The notes beneath the pieces were generated by a model, which worked only from the letters and a program-made list of their open reading frames with translations, made no database searches and was not told the DNA's origin. A stretch of 64,000 nucleotides of DNA from Terriglobia bacterium. GTDB taxonomy: Bacteria > Acidobacteriota > Terriglobia > UBA7540. Location: contig DASTAW010000048.1 of the NCBI GenBank assembly GCA_035712365.1, positions 124,001-188,000 of the forward strand, written 5' to 3'. The position numbers and the translations under genes were made by a program. This document shows positions 8,423-17,648 of this stretch, in pieces (position 1 is the stretch's first letter; each line of letters starts with the position of its first letter).

Positions 8423-10561
8423 CTAATGGTAAGGCAGGCTCTTCAGCGATTCCTGGTCGGGCCTGGCAGGCTTGTCAGAAGGCGGAATTTCCTCGGAAGC
8501 ATCGAGGGCCTGCGCCGCTCCGATAAACCGGGATTTGCTCGCGAGCTGGGCGCCGGCGGGTTTGCGGGCGGCCATCAATTCACTCATAAACGCGCGTCCG
8601 TTGGCGCTATGGGCAAAAAGGTAGTCCTGATCGCGCCAGGGCTGGGATGAGGCTGCCAACACCTGGATCAGCCGGCTGCGAAGGCCCGCCAGGGTGTCCT
8701 GCGAGTCGTCGAACTGGGCGAGATTAATCTGGTCGAGCGGATCGGCCGTCCAGCGGTAAAGCTCCTGGCGGCCGTTCGATTGGTAAATATATTGCCATTC
8801 GGGCGTGGTGAGGCTGATCATGGCCTGCTTTCCGCCTTCATTGAAGATAGGCACTAGCTCCGAGATGGCGAAGTTGTCAAACGGCGTCGGCGCGAATTTC
8901 GGGTCCCAGAATCGCCCCAGGCTGTCCCGATTGAAGCGCGTCTTGCCGCCCCCGGCCAGATCGAGCACGGTGGAGAAAAGGTCACGGGTGCGGACCAGTT
9001 GGCTGATCCGCACGTCTTTGGGGATGCCGGGCCCGGCAATAATGAGCGGCACGTGCAGCGCCTCGCGGTACAGATTGTAGCCGTGGCTGTAAAAGCCCTG
9101 TTCGCCGAATTCTTCGCCATGATCGGAAGTAACGATGACGATGGTGTTCCGGCCCTGGGGAGTGTTGTCGATAAAATCGAGCAGGCGCCCAACTTGCGCG
9201 TCGAGAAAGGCCAGGCAGTTGTCATAGCCTGCGATCAGCGCAGCCTGCTCGTCCGACGTGATTCCGCGGGGCGGGTCGGGGCCTTGCAGGGCATCAAACA
9301 GCTTGTGGACGAGCTTGTCTGAAATCCTGCCGAAGCGATGGTCATAAGGCGGGCTGGTCAGGTAGGGCACGTGGACGTCAAAATAGTTGATAAAAAGAAA
9401 ATAGGGATTCGCGGGGGGGCGCCGAAGCCAGCGCAAAGCCTCCTGGTTGGTTTCACGCGCGTTCTGGCGCTCGAGATAGTCAAACCGGAAAAGGGTCTGG
9501 TAAGCAGGCTGGATGAGCGCCGTTCCCAGCAGCGTGCCGGCCAGATTGCGCTGCAATGACTCGCTGTCGTCGCGGTAGATGTCAAAGCCGCGACCGATAC
9601 CCCAGCCTCTCTGGCAATAGTCAAAATTAGCTGCGAACCCGGCCGTCCGGTAGCCGTTCAACCGCAGGGCCTCGGCAAGCGTGCGCGGCCCCGGCGGCAG
9701 CGGCAGCCACCAGTCGGCCCCGTTCTGATGGGGCAGTAGGCCGGTGAACATGGAGGCGTGCGAGGCCAGGGTCCATGAGCTCGGTGAAATGGCGTTCTCA
9801 AACAAAACGCCGCGACGGGCCAGCCGGTCCAGGTTCGGCGTGGTGGGGCGCAAATAGCCGTAGGACGAAAGATGGTCCGCCCGCACCGTATCGAGGACAA
9901 TGAAGACAACGTTCGGGCTCCCCCGCCGGGCGGAAGGTCCGTCGCTGCTCTGTGCCGGGACTGCCGATGGGAACGACCGCCAGAAAAAATATCCGAGGCC
10001 ACAGAGGGCAACGACAGCAGCCGCTACAAGCCCCCATGACAGCAAACGCACCACTGGGAAGCGGACCCGGCCGGCAATACGTGAGACGGGTCCCCACAAC
10101 AGATAAGCGCCCCCTGCCACCACTGCGAAGCCAGCGGCGAAAGCAGCAAGCGGAACCAGGACGTCGCTGCGGAAGGTGAATTCCGTTATGACGATCCGGG
10201 TGTGAAGCCAGCGAATCCGCAGCGCCACAAATGCCGCGACGGCCGCGACATCGGCTGCCACAAGCAAGGCGATTCGGTGTTTTCCGGGACGGCGTGCCGC
10301 GAGGGACCCCAGGCCCAGGCCCCAGAGCGCGAACCAGGACATGTCAATAAGCGGCGCCAGAAACCATTCCACGAACCCTATGTCGGGAACCAACAGGAAC
10401 CTGATGCCCGGCGAGCTTCTGAGGAGGGCGGCTTCAAAGGTCCCCAGTAGAAGGCCGGCCAGTGCGCTGATGGCGACGAAGCGCAAAACGATTTCGCGGC
10501 GGCCCGTGGCGCTTCCAGGCGAGGTTGCGGGGGCGGCCGAGTCTGTAAGCGCGATTGGCAT
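8423..10561 (-). CDS. Membrane-anchored sulfatase-fold (alkaline phosphatase superfamily) enzyme
   Basis: A 712-residue protein. The first 200 residues hold five likely membrane helices (about 25-47, 62-88, 97-115, 133-156, 170-195). The sulfatase fold begins near 216 with NVVFIVLDTVRADHLSSYGY, whose Asp is a metal ligand, and later has VTSDHGEEFGEQGFYSHG. The segment matching the sulfatase signature is SSWTLASHASMFTG: Thr264 sits where sulfatases have the Cys or Ser that becomes formylglycine, and the usual CxPxR Pro and Arg are Ala and His. A true sulfatase is therefore unlikely. Thr nucleophiles occur in the phosphoethanolamine and phosphoglycerol transferases of this superfamily, so a membrane-linked phosphotransferase or phosphodiesterase acting outside the cell is a better guess. 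Confidence 0.87.
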   Translation of the reverse strand: MPIALTDSAAPATSPGSATGRREIVLRFVAISALAGLLLGTFEAALLRSSPGIRFLLVPDIGFVEWFLAPLIDMSWFALWGLGLGSLAARRPGKHRIALLVAADVAAVAAFVALRIRWLHTRIVITEFTFRSDVLVPLAAFAAGFAVVAGGAYLLWGPVSRIAGRVRFPVVRLLSWGLVAAAVVALCGLGYFFWRSFPSAVPAQSSDGPSARRGSPNVVFIVLDTVRADHLSSYGYLRPTTPNLDRLARRGVLFENAISPSSWTLASHASMFTGLLPHQNGADWWLPLPPGPRTLAEALRLNGYRTAGFAANFDYCQRGWGIGRGFDIYRDDSESLQRNLAGTLLGTALIQPAYQTLFRFDYLERQNARETNQEALRWLRRPPANPYFLFINYFDVHVPYLTSPPYDHRFGRISDKLVHKLFDALQGPDPPRGITSDEQAALIAGYDNCLAFLDAQVGRLLDFIDNTPQGRNTIVIVTSDHGEEFGEQGFYSHGYNLYREALHVPLIIAGPGIPKDVRISQLVRTRDLFSTVLDLAGGGKTRFNRDSLGRFWDPKFAPTPFDNFAISELVPIFNEGGKQAMISLTTPEWQYIYQSNGRQELYRWTADPLDQINLAQFDDSQDTLAGLRSRLIQVLAASSQPWRDQDYLFAHSANGRAFMSELMAARKPAGAQLASKSRFIGAAQALDASEEIPPSDKPARPDQESLKSLPYH

Positions 10562-10798
10562 CTGCTCCGGTCCGGCCTGACTGCTGGCGACTTCAGCCTA
10601 ACAGGCTTCCAGCTCACCTGACAAACACGCTGGGGATTTACAGCAGCATTCAGCGGTGAGATGCCCGCAGCCGGCCATCAGTTGCATTCTGTAGATATTG
10701 GCCAGCGGAAGGTCCCTGCGACAGAAAAGTTACGGCGCCGGATACGGGGATTGAAAAACCAGGAAAGAAACTCGGCCAGAATTTGAGCAAGGACGGGC

Positions 10799-11911
10799 TT
10801 ATTTGAGCGCAAGATATTTTTCCACTTCTTCCCGTCTGAAACCTACCAGTTCCGGCTCGAGCTCGATGGTCATGCCCGTGCGCGCGTAAACGGTCCGCCT
10901 CACAAGGCCGGCGAGCGTCATCACATCGTGGGCGGTTGCGCCGCCGTCGTTGAGCAAAACCAGTGGCTGGGCTTCATTCACACGCGCGCCACCCTCGCGA
11001 TGCCCTTTCAGCCCGCAGATTTCAATCAGGAATGCGGTGGGAACCTTCACCGCCCTATCCGCGCCCGAGGGCTTGCGAATTTGTTCGAGGCGCTCCGATT
11101 CCGCTGTGGAGAAGTTGCGCCGGATGCTGTCCCGCAGAACCTTAAACTCAGCTTCGTGCAGCACGAGATTCTTGAAAAAAGATCCGGCATTGCCGCCTTT
11201 CTCTTCACGCGGGAAAGGGAATTTGCGATCGCGGATCTGGATGACGGCCTCACGGACCTGCTGGATGGAAGGATCCTCGATTCCGCGATCGTTGAAGAAA
11301 TTGCGCACGTCGGGGTAGCGAAGATCTGGTGTGCCATGCCGGTTGAGCGCCAGTTCGAGCTGCAGGATGATAAATTCGTTTTTCGCGCTGGAGTTGAAAA
11401 TACTTTTCCGGTAGCCGAATCCGCAATCGGCGGCGCTCAGTCTCATCACGCTGCCGGAGCGAGCCTCCATGACGGTCGCGCTGGCGAAGACCTCGCTGAT
11501 CTGCTGTCCGTAAGCCCCGATGTTCTGCACGATGGCGGCGCCGCTCTGCCCGGGAATGTGCGAAAGGTTTTCAATGCCATAAAACCCTTCCGCCACCGCG
11601 CGGCCGACCACGTCATCCCAGGTTTCAGCCGCTTCAACCCGCAGCATGACCTTCTGATTTTCCGCCGGCTCAATTGCGATGCCGCGCTCGACAGGATGAA
11701 TCACCAGCCCGTCGAAACCGTTGTCGCTCACCAGGATGTTGCTTCCCCCTCCGAGCACAAAGACGCGCAGGCGTTCATCGTGAGCAAACTCGAGCGCTGC
11801 AAGAAAATCTTCCCTCGTGGCGGCGCCGGCAAAAAAAACGGCGGGACCTCCCACTTTGAAAGTGGTGAAGGGCTTGAGCGGCTCGTCCCGTTTGATTTCG
11901 AAATGGATCAT
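10799..11911 (-). CDS. murB: UDP-N-acetylenolpyruvoylglucosamine reductase MurB, type I
   Basis: 370 residues. MurB reduces the enolpyruvyl group of UDP-GlcNAc-enolpyruvate with NADPH and FAD, making UDP-MurNAc for peptidoglycan in the cytoplasm. The FAD-binding half shows FTTFKVGGPA near residue 17 and LGGGSNILV near 54. The substrate half shows IPGQSGAAIVQNIGAYGQ, the type I loop with GYRKSIFN and DLRYPDV, then GGNAGSFFKN, which carries the catalytic Ser, and ELEPEL near the end with the acid. Length suits type I enzymes of the E. coli kind. It begins 30 bases after the acyl-CoA synthetase gene on the same strand, so they share a transcript, which is an unusual place for murB (more often in a cell-wall cluster). 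Confidence 0.95.
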   Translation of the reverse strand: MIHFEIKRDEPLKPFTTFKVGGPAVFFAGAATREDFLAALEFAHDERLRVFVLGGGSNILVSDNGFDGLVIHPVERGIAIEPAENQKVMLRVEAAETWDDVVGRAVAEGFYGIENLSHIPGQSGAAIVQNIGAYGQQISEVFASATVMEARSGSVMRLSAADCGFGYRKSIFNSSAKNEFIILQLELALNRHGTPDLRYPDVRNFFNDRGIEDPSIQQVREAVIQIRDRKFPFPREEKGGNAGSFFKNLVLHEAEFKVLRDSIRRNFSTAESERLEQIRKPSGADRAVKVPTAFLIEICGLKGHREGGARVNEAQPLVLLNDGGATAHDVMTLAGLVRRTVYARTGMTIELEPELVGFRREEVEKYLALK

Positions 11912-11941
11912 GCCTCAGTGTAGCGCCTGAAGACCGGCGGG

Positions 11942-13534
11942 TCATTGCACGCGGCGCTCGCGCCCCGCCCAGTAAGGCTCCCGCAGCACCTTTTTCAGGA
12001 TCTTGCCGGTGCCGCCTTTGGGTAGACTCTCGAGGAATTCCAATGATTTGGGAACTTTGAATCCGGCCAGGTGGCAGCGACAATGGTCAAGGATTTCGCA
12101 CCCGGTGGCGCTCTGCCCCGCCCTGAGCACCACAAGCGCCTTCGGGACTTCGCCCCACTTATCATCCGGGACGGCAATCACCGCGCATTCCAGCACTGCC
12201 GGATGACCGCCCAGGACGCGCTCAATCTCCGCCGAGGCGATATTTTCGCCTCCGCTCAAGATCATGTCCTTCGCGCGATCGACGATCAGGACATAACCTT
12301 CTTCGTCGATGGTGGCCAGGTCGCCGGTGTGGAACCAATCGTCCTGGATGGCATACGCGGTAGCTTCCGGCTGCTTCCAATAGCCGGCCATCACCACGTC
12401 GCTGCGCACAATCACCTCGCCCACTTCGCCGCTGTCGGGCTTCACATCATTGCCACGCAGATCCACCACGCGAATTTCGGCGCCCGCCAACGCCCAGCCC
12501 GCGGTCGCCTTGCGGCGGTCGAGAACTTCGCGCGACTCGCCCGCCAAGTGGTCTTTGATGCTGGCAATGGAAATAACCGGGGAAGTTTCCGTCAAGCCGT
12601 AACCGCCCTTCGCCACACAGCCGGGCAATTTTTCTTCAATCTCGCGAATCAGCCTCGTGTTGCAAGGCGCCCCGCCGACAAACATCACCTTGACACTGGA
12701 AACATCATAGCGAGAAAAATCGGGGTGGTTTAGCATCGCAGTAACCATGGTGGGCACCATCTGAATCTGTGACACGCGCTCGGTCTGGATCAGCTCGAGC
12801 ACGGTGAGAGGATCGTACTTTCTGATGATCACATGCTTTCCGCCCAGCAGCGTCAGGGAGTGCGGCGTTCCCCAACTGTTCACGTGAAATAGCGGGACCG
12901 TGTAGATTCCAACCTCGTTGTCAGTTTCCGTATCCGCCTGCAGCTTGTAAAACGCGTGAAGATAGAGGTTGCGGTGCGTGAGCATCACGCCCTTGGGATA
13001 GGCCGTTGTTCCGCTGGTGTAGAAAAGCTCGGCCACCGAGTTCTCATCAATCTCGCGGTAATCGATTCTTGCAGGCTCTGCTTCCTCCAGAACCTCGTCG
13101 TAGGATTGGGGATGCGCCCACTCGGGCGGGCTGCTGCGAAGAGCAACATAGTGCCTGACGGACGGGATGCGCGGCCGCAGAGTTTCAAGGAGCGGGATAA
13201 ACTCGGGATCGAAGAAAAGCAAGGCGGGATCGGCATCATTCAAGATATAAGCCAATTCTTCCGGCGCCAGACGGATGTTGAGCGGCAGCAGGATGGCGCC
13301 CACTTGAGGAACGCCGTAGTAACCCTCCAGCAACCGATGGCAGTTGAAACTCAGGAAGGCAACGCGCTCGCCTTTCTTAAGCCCCAGCCGGAGCAGCGCG
13401 GCTGAGAGCCGGTCGCAGCGCTCGTCAAACTGGCGATACGTGAACCGCAGGTTTTCGCAGACTACGCCTTCCTTGTTTCCGAAAATGCGGGCGGCATGGC
13501 GCTTCAGGCGGACTGGAGTGAGCGGAAGAATCAT
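11942..13534 (-). CDS. Long-chain acyl-CoA synthetase / AMP-binding ligase
   Basis: 530 residues. These enzymes activate a carboxylic acid to an acyl-AMP and then an acyl-CoA. The AMP-binding signature YTSGTTAYPKGVMLTHRN is near residue 175, GYGLTETSPV near 313, the hinge and Asp-bearing DDWFHTGDLATIDEEGYVLIVDRAKDMI near 395-422, and the C-terminal catalytic Lys region PKGGTGKILKKVLR near 510. Length and motifs fit a medium or long-chain fatty acid:CoA ligase. The exact acid cannot be read. No membrane helix is visible. It lies between the MFS gene and murB, all on the minus strand with gaps of 81 and 30 bases. Confidence 0.92.
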   Translation of the reverse strand: MILPLTPVRLKRHAARIFGNKEGVVCENLRFTYRQFDERCDRLSAALLRLGLKKGERVAFLSFNCHRLLEGYYGVPQVGAILLPLNIRLAPEELAYILNDADPALLFFDPEFIPLLETLRPRIPSVRHYVALRSSPPEWAHPQSYDEVLEEAEPARIDYREIDENSVAELFYTSGTTAYPKGVMLTHRNLYLHAFYKLQADTETDNEVGIYTVPLFHVNSWGTPHSLTLLGGKHVIIRKYDPLTVLELIQTERVSQIQMVPTMVTAMLNHPDFSRYDVSSVKVMFVGGAPCNTRLIREIEEKLPGCVAKGGYGLTETSPVISIASIKDHLAGESREVLDRRKATAGWALAGAEIRVVDLRGNDVKPDSGEVGEVIVRSDVVMAGYWKQPEATAYAIQDDWFHTGDLATIDEEGYVLIVDRAKDMILSGGENIASAEIERVLGGHPAVLECAVIAVPDDKWGEVPKALVVLRAGQSATGCEILDHCRCHLAGFKVPKSLEFLESLPKGGTGKILKKVLREPYWAGRERRVQ

Positions 13535-13615
13535 GTTGGTCTATTTTACCTTTAATCATTTCGGGTGAAGATCAGCCAGCCGCGGCACGGCGATGCCTGC
13601 GCGTCAATTCCTGAG

Positions 13616-14920
13616 TCAGGAATCCGCAGTCGCGGCGGCCTCCGAGTCCGCCGGGGATTCGAGCTTGCCGACAACGAACCAGTAGGCGAGCAGGCCGCTC
13701 ACCAACAGCAGCGGCCCCAGCACAAAACCGGCGACAAACGAGCCGGTCCAGGCAATCAAGAAACCCGTAATCAGCGGCGCCGTAATGCCTCCGATGTTTC
13801 CCGCAAAATTCAGGAAGCCGGTCCAGACCCCGATTTCTTCTGACGGCGCGCAGAGTTGCACCATCACCAGAAGGTTGGCGGTCGAGAGTCCCACCAGGCC
13901 CGCGCCGACGATCAAGGCAACGGCCACGTTGGCGCTGTCAGCAAACGCCGCGGGAATCATCAGCAGGCCAAACGCGAAGCCAAAAGAGATGATACCTTTG
14001 CGCGTCCGGGTCGGGTCCCAGCCGCGGCTGATCAGGCGGTCGGAAATCCAGCCTCCCAGCGGCTGGCAAACACCAAAGACGGCGTAGGGGAGGGCGGAAA
14101 AAAGTCCCGCCTTGATGATGCTCAAGTGTCGCGCCTCGTACAGGTAATCCGGGAGCCACGTCAGCATCAGGTACCAGAAATAATCGAAACAGAAAAAGCC
14201 CAGGCAGACCCCCAGCAGATTGCGGTCAAAATGCGCCAGCCTGAAGCGCGGGCGTGCTTGCCGGCTGGAAGCTAACGCTTGGGTTTCTGCCCTGTTTGCG
14301 AGCGAGGCGGGGAAAGCAAAAAACCAGGGAACCAGCCAGATGAGGCCCAGGATTCCGATCAGCACAAAGGCGTCTCGCCATCCGTAATGGACCAGCAGCC
14401 AGGGAATGGCAAGTCCTCCCAGGACGAGGCCGAAGCGGGTGCCGGAATCAAAGAAGCCTGAGGGCAGGCCGCGTTCCAGGCGGCCGAACATCAGGCTGAC
14501 AATCTTCGTGCCGCCCGGCAGATAGATGGATTCGCCAAATCCCAGCAGCACGCGAAGCAGGATGAGGACGGTCAGCGTGCCGGCCAGCCCCGTGAGCCCT
14601 TGCGCCACGGACCACAGCGCAAAAGCTCCGGCGTACACCCACAACAGATTCATGCGGTCTGCCATAAGCCCGATGGGAATCTGCATCAGCGTGTAGGACC
14701 AGAAGAATGCAGAGAGCAGAACTCCCTTGGACTCCGGACCCAGGTGGAGATCGTGAGATAGCAGCGGCAGAGCAAACGAAATGGTGGTGCGATCCAGATA
14801 GTTGATGATCGACGCGGCAAACAGCAGCCACATCACCACCCAGCGCCGGGTGTTGCTGATGGCAATGGGAGGGACCGGGTTGTACGGTGCGCCGGATGCT
14901 ATTCCGTTGGAATTATCCAT
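13616..14920 (-). CDS. MFS transporter, anion:cation symporter (hexuronate/organic acid) type
   Basis: 434 residues with about twelve membrane helices. The N-terminal helix carries the ACS-family wording INYLDRTTISFALPLLSHDL, followed by a loop LMADRMNLLWVY and RVLLGFGESIYLPGGTKIV in helix 4. ACS members take up hexuronates, glucarate, galactonate, tartrate or similar anions with protons or sodium. The upstream neighbour, divergent by 234 bases, is a Tat-exported putative glycan-active protein, so uptake of a sugar acid released outside the cell is plausible. Substrate is inferred from family and context. Confidence 0.88.
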   Translation of the reverse strand: MDNSNGIASGAPYNPVPPIAISNTRRWVVMWLLFAASIINYLDRTTISFALPLLSHDLHLGPESKGVLLSAFFWSYTLMQIPIGLMADRMNLLWVYAGAFALWSVAQGLTGLAGTLTVLILLRVLLGFGESIYLPGGTKIVSLMFGRLERGLPSGFFDSGTRFGLVLGGLAIPWLLVHYGWRDAFVLIGILGLIWLVPWFFAFPASLANRAETQALASSRQARPRFRLAHFDRNLLGVCLGFFCFDYFWYLMLTWLPDYLYEARHLSIIKAGLFSALPYAVFGVCQPLGGWISDRLISRGWDPTRTRKGIISFGFAFGLLMIPAAFADSANVAVALIVGAGLVGLSTANLLVMVQLCAPSEEIGVWTGFLNFAGNIGGITAPLITGFLIAWTGSFVAGFVLGPLLLVSGLLAYWFVVGKLESPADSEAAATADS

Positions 14921-15154
14921 ATAATCTCAGCCTTCAGCGGGCTTGGGCAGAATATCGCATTTCTCGGAGAGATCAAGAGAAAGATGGAAAACTGCTCCTC
15001 GCGCCTGTGGGTTTGGGCTTTGTTAACGCGCGCCAGGCCGGTAATTCACGCCGCCGGCAGCAGGCCGAAGGCGATGTGAGATTATCTCTCCGCAGCATTT
15101 GCCGTGTGGTATTGTTGTGCGTCGAAAATCATTCCATGGCGGAGACATCTTCCG

Positions 15155-16828
15155 ATGCATTCCATTAGCAGAAGACAATTTTTGCAAGCAGGCGCAGCCG
15201 CTACGGCTTCGCTCGAAGCTCTGGCCTTCGACGACCCAAGGATTTACCCCGATCGGTGGGTTTACGTTCCAACCGGCCTCGCGAGTGACGAAGAACTGGA
15301 ACGCGTGCAGGGCATCGCGCACACAGCCTCCAGCCATGGGTTGAACGGCATGCTGCTCTCTTCAGGGTTCGATCAACTCGATTTGAAGCCTCAGGACTAC
15401 CTCGAGCGGCTCACACGCCTGAAGAAAACCTGCGACAGCCTGAAAGTGGAAATCATACCGCTGGGTTTCAGCGTAGGGTATGGCAGCGGCGTGCTGGCCC
15501 ACAACAGGAACCTTGCCGCAGGATTGCCGGTCCATGGCGCGCTGTTCGTTGCCGCCGAACATGAAGCGCGCTTCGTTCCCGATTCGCCTGCAAAGCTCTT
15601 GAACGGCGGATTTGAAGAACGGCAGGGAAATCTTCCCACGGGCTTTTCCGTTCACGGAGCCTCCGCGTCAATCGACACGGCGGTGTTCCACTCCGGGAAG
15701 GTTTCCGTTCGTTTCTCGAATTTTAACGGCTCCTCAGGTGACAGTTACCTGGCGCAGGACATCCGCACCACTCCTTACTGCTGCTATCGGATGCGCTGCT
15801 GGGTCAAAACCGAGGATGTGTCGCCGGAAACGCGCTTCCATTTCTGGGCCATCGCGCCGGACGGTCGTAATCTTTCCTACCTGGAGCATCCCCTGAAGGC
15901 AACCAGTGACTGGAACCGGTTGGACTGGGCATTCAATAGCTGGTACGCAGACCGGGTGAGTTTTCGCGTCGGAATCGCGGACGGCAAAAGCGGCAGCGTC
16001 TGGGTGGATGACGTGGAGATGGAAGAAGTCGGCCTCACCAATGTTCTGCGCCGGCCGGGGACGCCCGTGGTGGTTCGAAATGAGAAGACGGGCGAGGCGT
16101 ACGATGAGGGACCGGATTATGCTCCCATCGCCGATCCTCAACTCAACTTCCGATGGGACCACGTCGGCCCCTCGATTCACCTGCCTGCGGGCAGCCGCAT
16201 TCGTCCCGGTGACCGCCTGCGTGTGGATTACTTCCATAGTTTGATGATCTACCACGGCCAGGTCCCCATCGACATGTCTGAACCGGAGGTCTACGAAATC
16301 TGGAAAAGGCAGATTCCGCTGATCGAAAAATACCTCGCGCCGAAAAAATACTTCCTCAGCATGGATGAAGTCCGCATCGGCGGCTTCTGCAAGGCATGCA
16401 AAGACCGCCGTCTGCCGATGGCGGAAATACTCGGAGATTGCGTCAAAAGGCAGGCGGAGATGATTCACGCCGCCAATCCCGGCGCGCAGGTTTTTGTGTG
16501 GTCCGACATGTTTGATCCGAACCACAACGCCCGCAAGCAGTATTACCTGATCGACGGCAGCTTTGAAGGCGCATGGAAATATCTGCCGAAGGACCTGGTG
16601 ATCGCCTGCTGGTACTACGAAAAACGCAACCTGAGCCTGCCGTTCTTTTCCAAACTGGGATATCACACGCTTGCCGGGGCTTACTATGACGCCGACAACC
16701 TTGACAATCCAAAGGGCTGGCTGGAGTCGCTCGACCGCACGCCCGGCGCCGTCGGCATCATGTACACCACCTGGGAGCACAAGTACAAGCTGCTACCTGC
16801 CTACGGCGACCTGGTTTCCAAAAGATGA
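15155..16828 (+). CDS. Tat-exported protein, putative glycoside hydrolase with carbohydrate-binding insert
   Basis: The ATG at 15155 has GGAG ten bases upstream and gives 557 residues starting MHSISRRQFLQAG, a twin-arginine signal. A longer frame from 15104 is rejected because it buries the Tat motif. Residues about 30-140 and 330-557 look like the two parts of an (alpha/beta)8 barrel (for example KVEIIPLGFSVGYG; KKYFLSMDEVRIGGFCKAC; QVFVWSDMFDPNHNA). Between them, about 145-300, lies a jelly-roll resembling a carbohydrate-binding module (LNGGFEERQGNLPTGF, then SGKVSVRFSN, then VWVDDVEM). The Asp-Glu pair in SMDEVR recalls the acid of GH20/GH84-like barrels. I cannot assign a known GH family. 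It is divergent from an MFS gene and may supply that transporter's substrate. Confidence 0.82.
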   Translation: MHSISRRQFLQAGAAATASLEALAFDDPRIYPDRWVYVPTGLASDEELERVQGIAHTASSHGLNGMLLSSGFDQLDLKPQDYLERLTRLKKTCDSLKVEIIPLGFSVGYGSGVLAHNRNLAAGLPVHGALFVAAEHEARFVPDSPAKLLNGGFEERQGNLPTGFSVHGASASIDTAVFHSGKVSVRFSNFNGSSGDSYLAQDIRTTPYCCYRMRCWVKTEDVSPETRFHFWAIAPDGRNLSYLEHPLKATSDWNRLDWAFNSWYADRVSFRVGIADGKSGSVWVDDVEMEEVGLTNVLRRPGTPVVVRNEKTGEAYDEGPDYAPIADPQLNFRWDHVGPSIHLPAGSRIRPGDRLRVDYFHSLMIYHGQVPIDMSEPEVYEIWKRQIPLIEKYLAPKKYFLSMDEVRIGGFCKACKDRRLPMAEILGDCVKRQAEMIHAANPGAQVFVWSDMFDPNHNARKQYYLIDGSFEGAWKYLPKDLVIACWYYEKRNLSLPFFSKLGYHTLAGAYYDADNLDNPKGWLESLDRTPGAVGIMYTTWEHKYKLLPAYGDLVSKR

Positions 16829-16878
16829 AGCAATCGCGGCATTGTGAATAGGATTTAGAAGAGAATACGAAGACGGAC

Positions 16879-17052
16879 TCATGCAAAGGGAAGCATGATC
16901 CAGCCGAGCAGCAAGGCGATGCCGACAAAGGCAACAAAAACCTTGGCGCCGTAAATCACCTGCTCCCGCAGTGTCTGCTTGCTGAGAATCGCAAACACCA
17001 CGGAGACCAGGAAGGAAAACAGCACCAGAGCTTCAAAATGAGAGAGGACCAT
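16879..17052 (-). CDS. Small two-helix membrane protein
   Basis: 57 residues from ATG at 17052, which has AAGGTGAG five bases upstream. The longer frame from a TTG at 17073 has no ribosome site. Two hydrophobic helices are visible, about residues 4-22 and 36-55, separated by a polar loop (SKQTLREQVIYGAK). No known domain. It has the look of a conserved acidobacterial small membrane protein, but this needs a homology search. It lies between the Tat-exported enzyme and the next membrane gene. Confidence 0.6.
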   Translation of the reverse strand: MVLSHFEALVLFSFLVSVVFAILSKQTLREQVIYGAKVFVAFVGIALLLGWIMLPFA

Positions 17053-17115
17053 TTTTCTCACCTTGCCGGGCAATCATCGCCGGCTGCCAGCTTCAACAGG
17101 ACGCTGAAAAAGACT

Positions 17116-17186
17116 GTAGCGGCGGCTTTACGCCGCCAACTCACGTTGAAAGCATGGGCCTTATGGCAGGATGAACCCGCCGCTAC
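17116..17186. repeat. Palindromic intergenic repeat with GTAGCGGCGG ends
   Basis: A 71-base unit bounded by the perfect 10-base inverted repeat GTAGCGGCGG / CCGCCGCTAC. The left part is itself a palindrome (GGCGGC TTTAC GCCGCC). A related hairpin followed by GCTAC is found at 17960-17981, so it belongs to a dispersed family. Confidence 0.65.
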
Positions 17187-17207
17187 GCCGGATCTTTCGG
17201 AAACCTG

Positions 17208-17648
17208 CTAAGCCTTTCTTCCCACCGCGATGTCGTACGTGTCAAGGATCGTCAGAATGTTCAGCATGCCGGCGGAGATCAAAAACGCCGTACCATAATC
17301 CGAGCAGACAAAAAAAGTGTCGCCGCCTCCATAGCCGAAGAAGGTGGCCGCCGGCATGGGTAGTCCGGTGGAAAGCTCCGCAAAGTAGCCCAGCGTGTGC
17401 AGATATGAACCGGAGCCGGTGGCAAAAAACTGCCCCTGCATCGCCAGACCGAAAGCAAACATTCCCACAATGGCCAGAAACAACACCAGGGCCCGCCATT
17501 TGCGGCCCTGAAGGAAATGTCCAAGACCGGGGACCAGCCACGCAGCAAAGCACAGGCCGAACAGGCTGCCGGTCGAGGGCGGTGTGCCGGAAGGCTTGCC
17601 GGCCTCCCTCGGCGCTTTCTCTGCCTGTTCCTCGGTTTTCCTGGCCAT
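17208..17648 (-). CDS. Membrane protein resembling the DUF6677 family
   Basis: 146 residues. A hydrophilic N-terminus of about 27 residues rich in Lys, Glu and Pro precedes four hydrophobic segments. The segment FAAWLVPGLGHFLQGRKWRALVLF (residues about 33-56) has the Pro-Gly-Leu-Gly-His turn seen in small TM2-like membrane proteins. I believe this is the family called DUF6677, common in Acidobacteria, with no known function; family assignment is from memory. No co-directional partner is close. Confidence 0.7.
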   Translation of the reverse strand: MARKTEEQAEKAPREAGKPSGTPPSTGSLFGLCFAAWLVPGLGHFLQGRKWRALVLFLAIVGMFAFGLAMQGQFFATGSGSYLHTLGYFAELSTGLPMPAATFFGYGGGDTFFVCSDYGTAFLISAGMLNILTILDTYDIAVGRKA

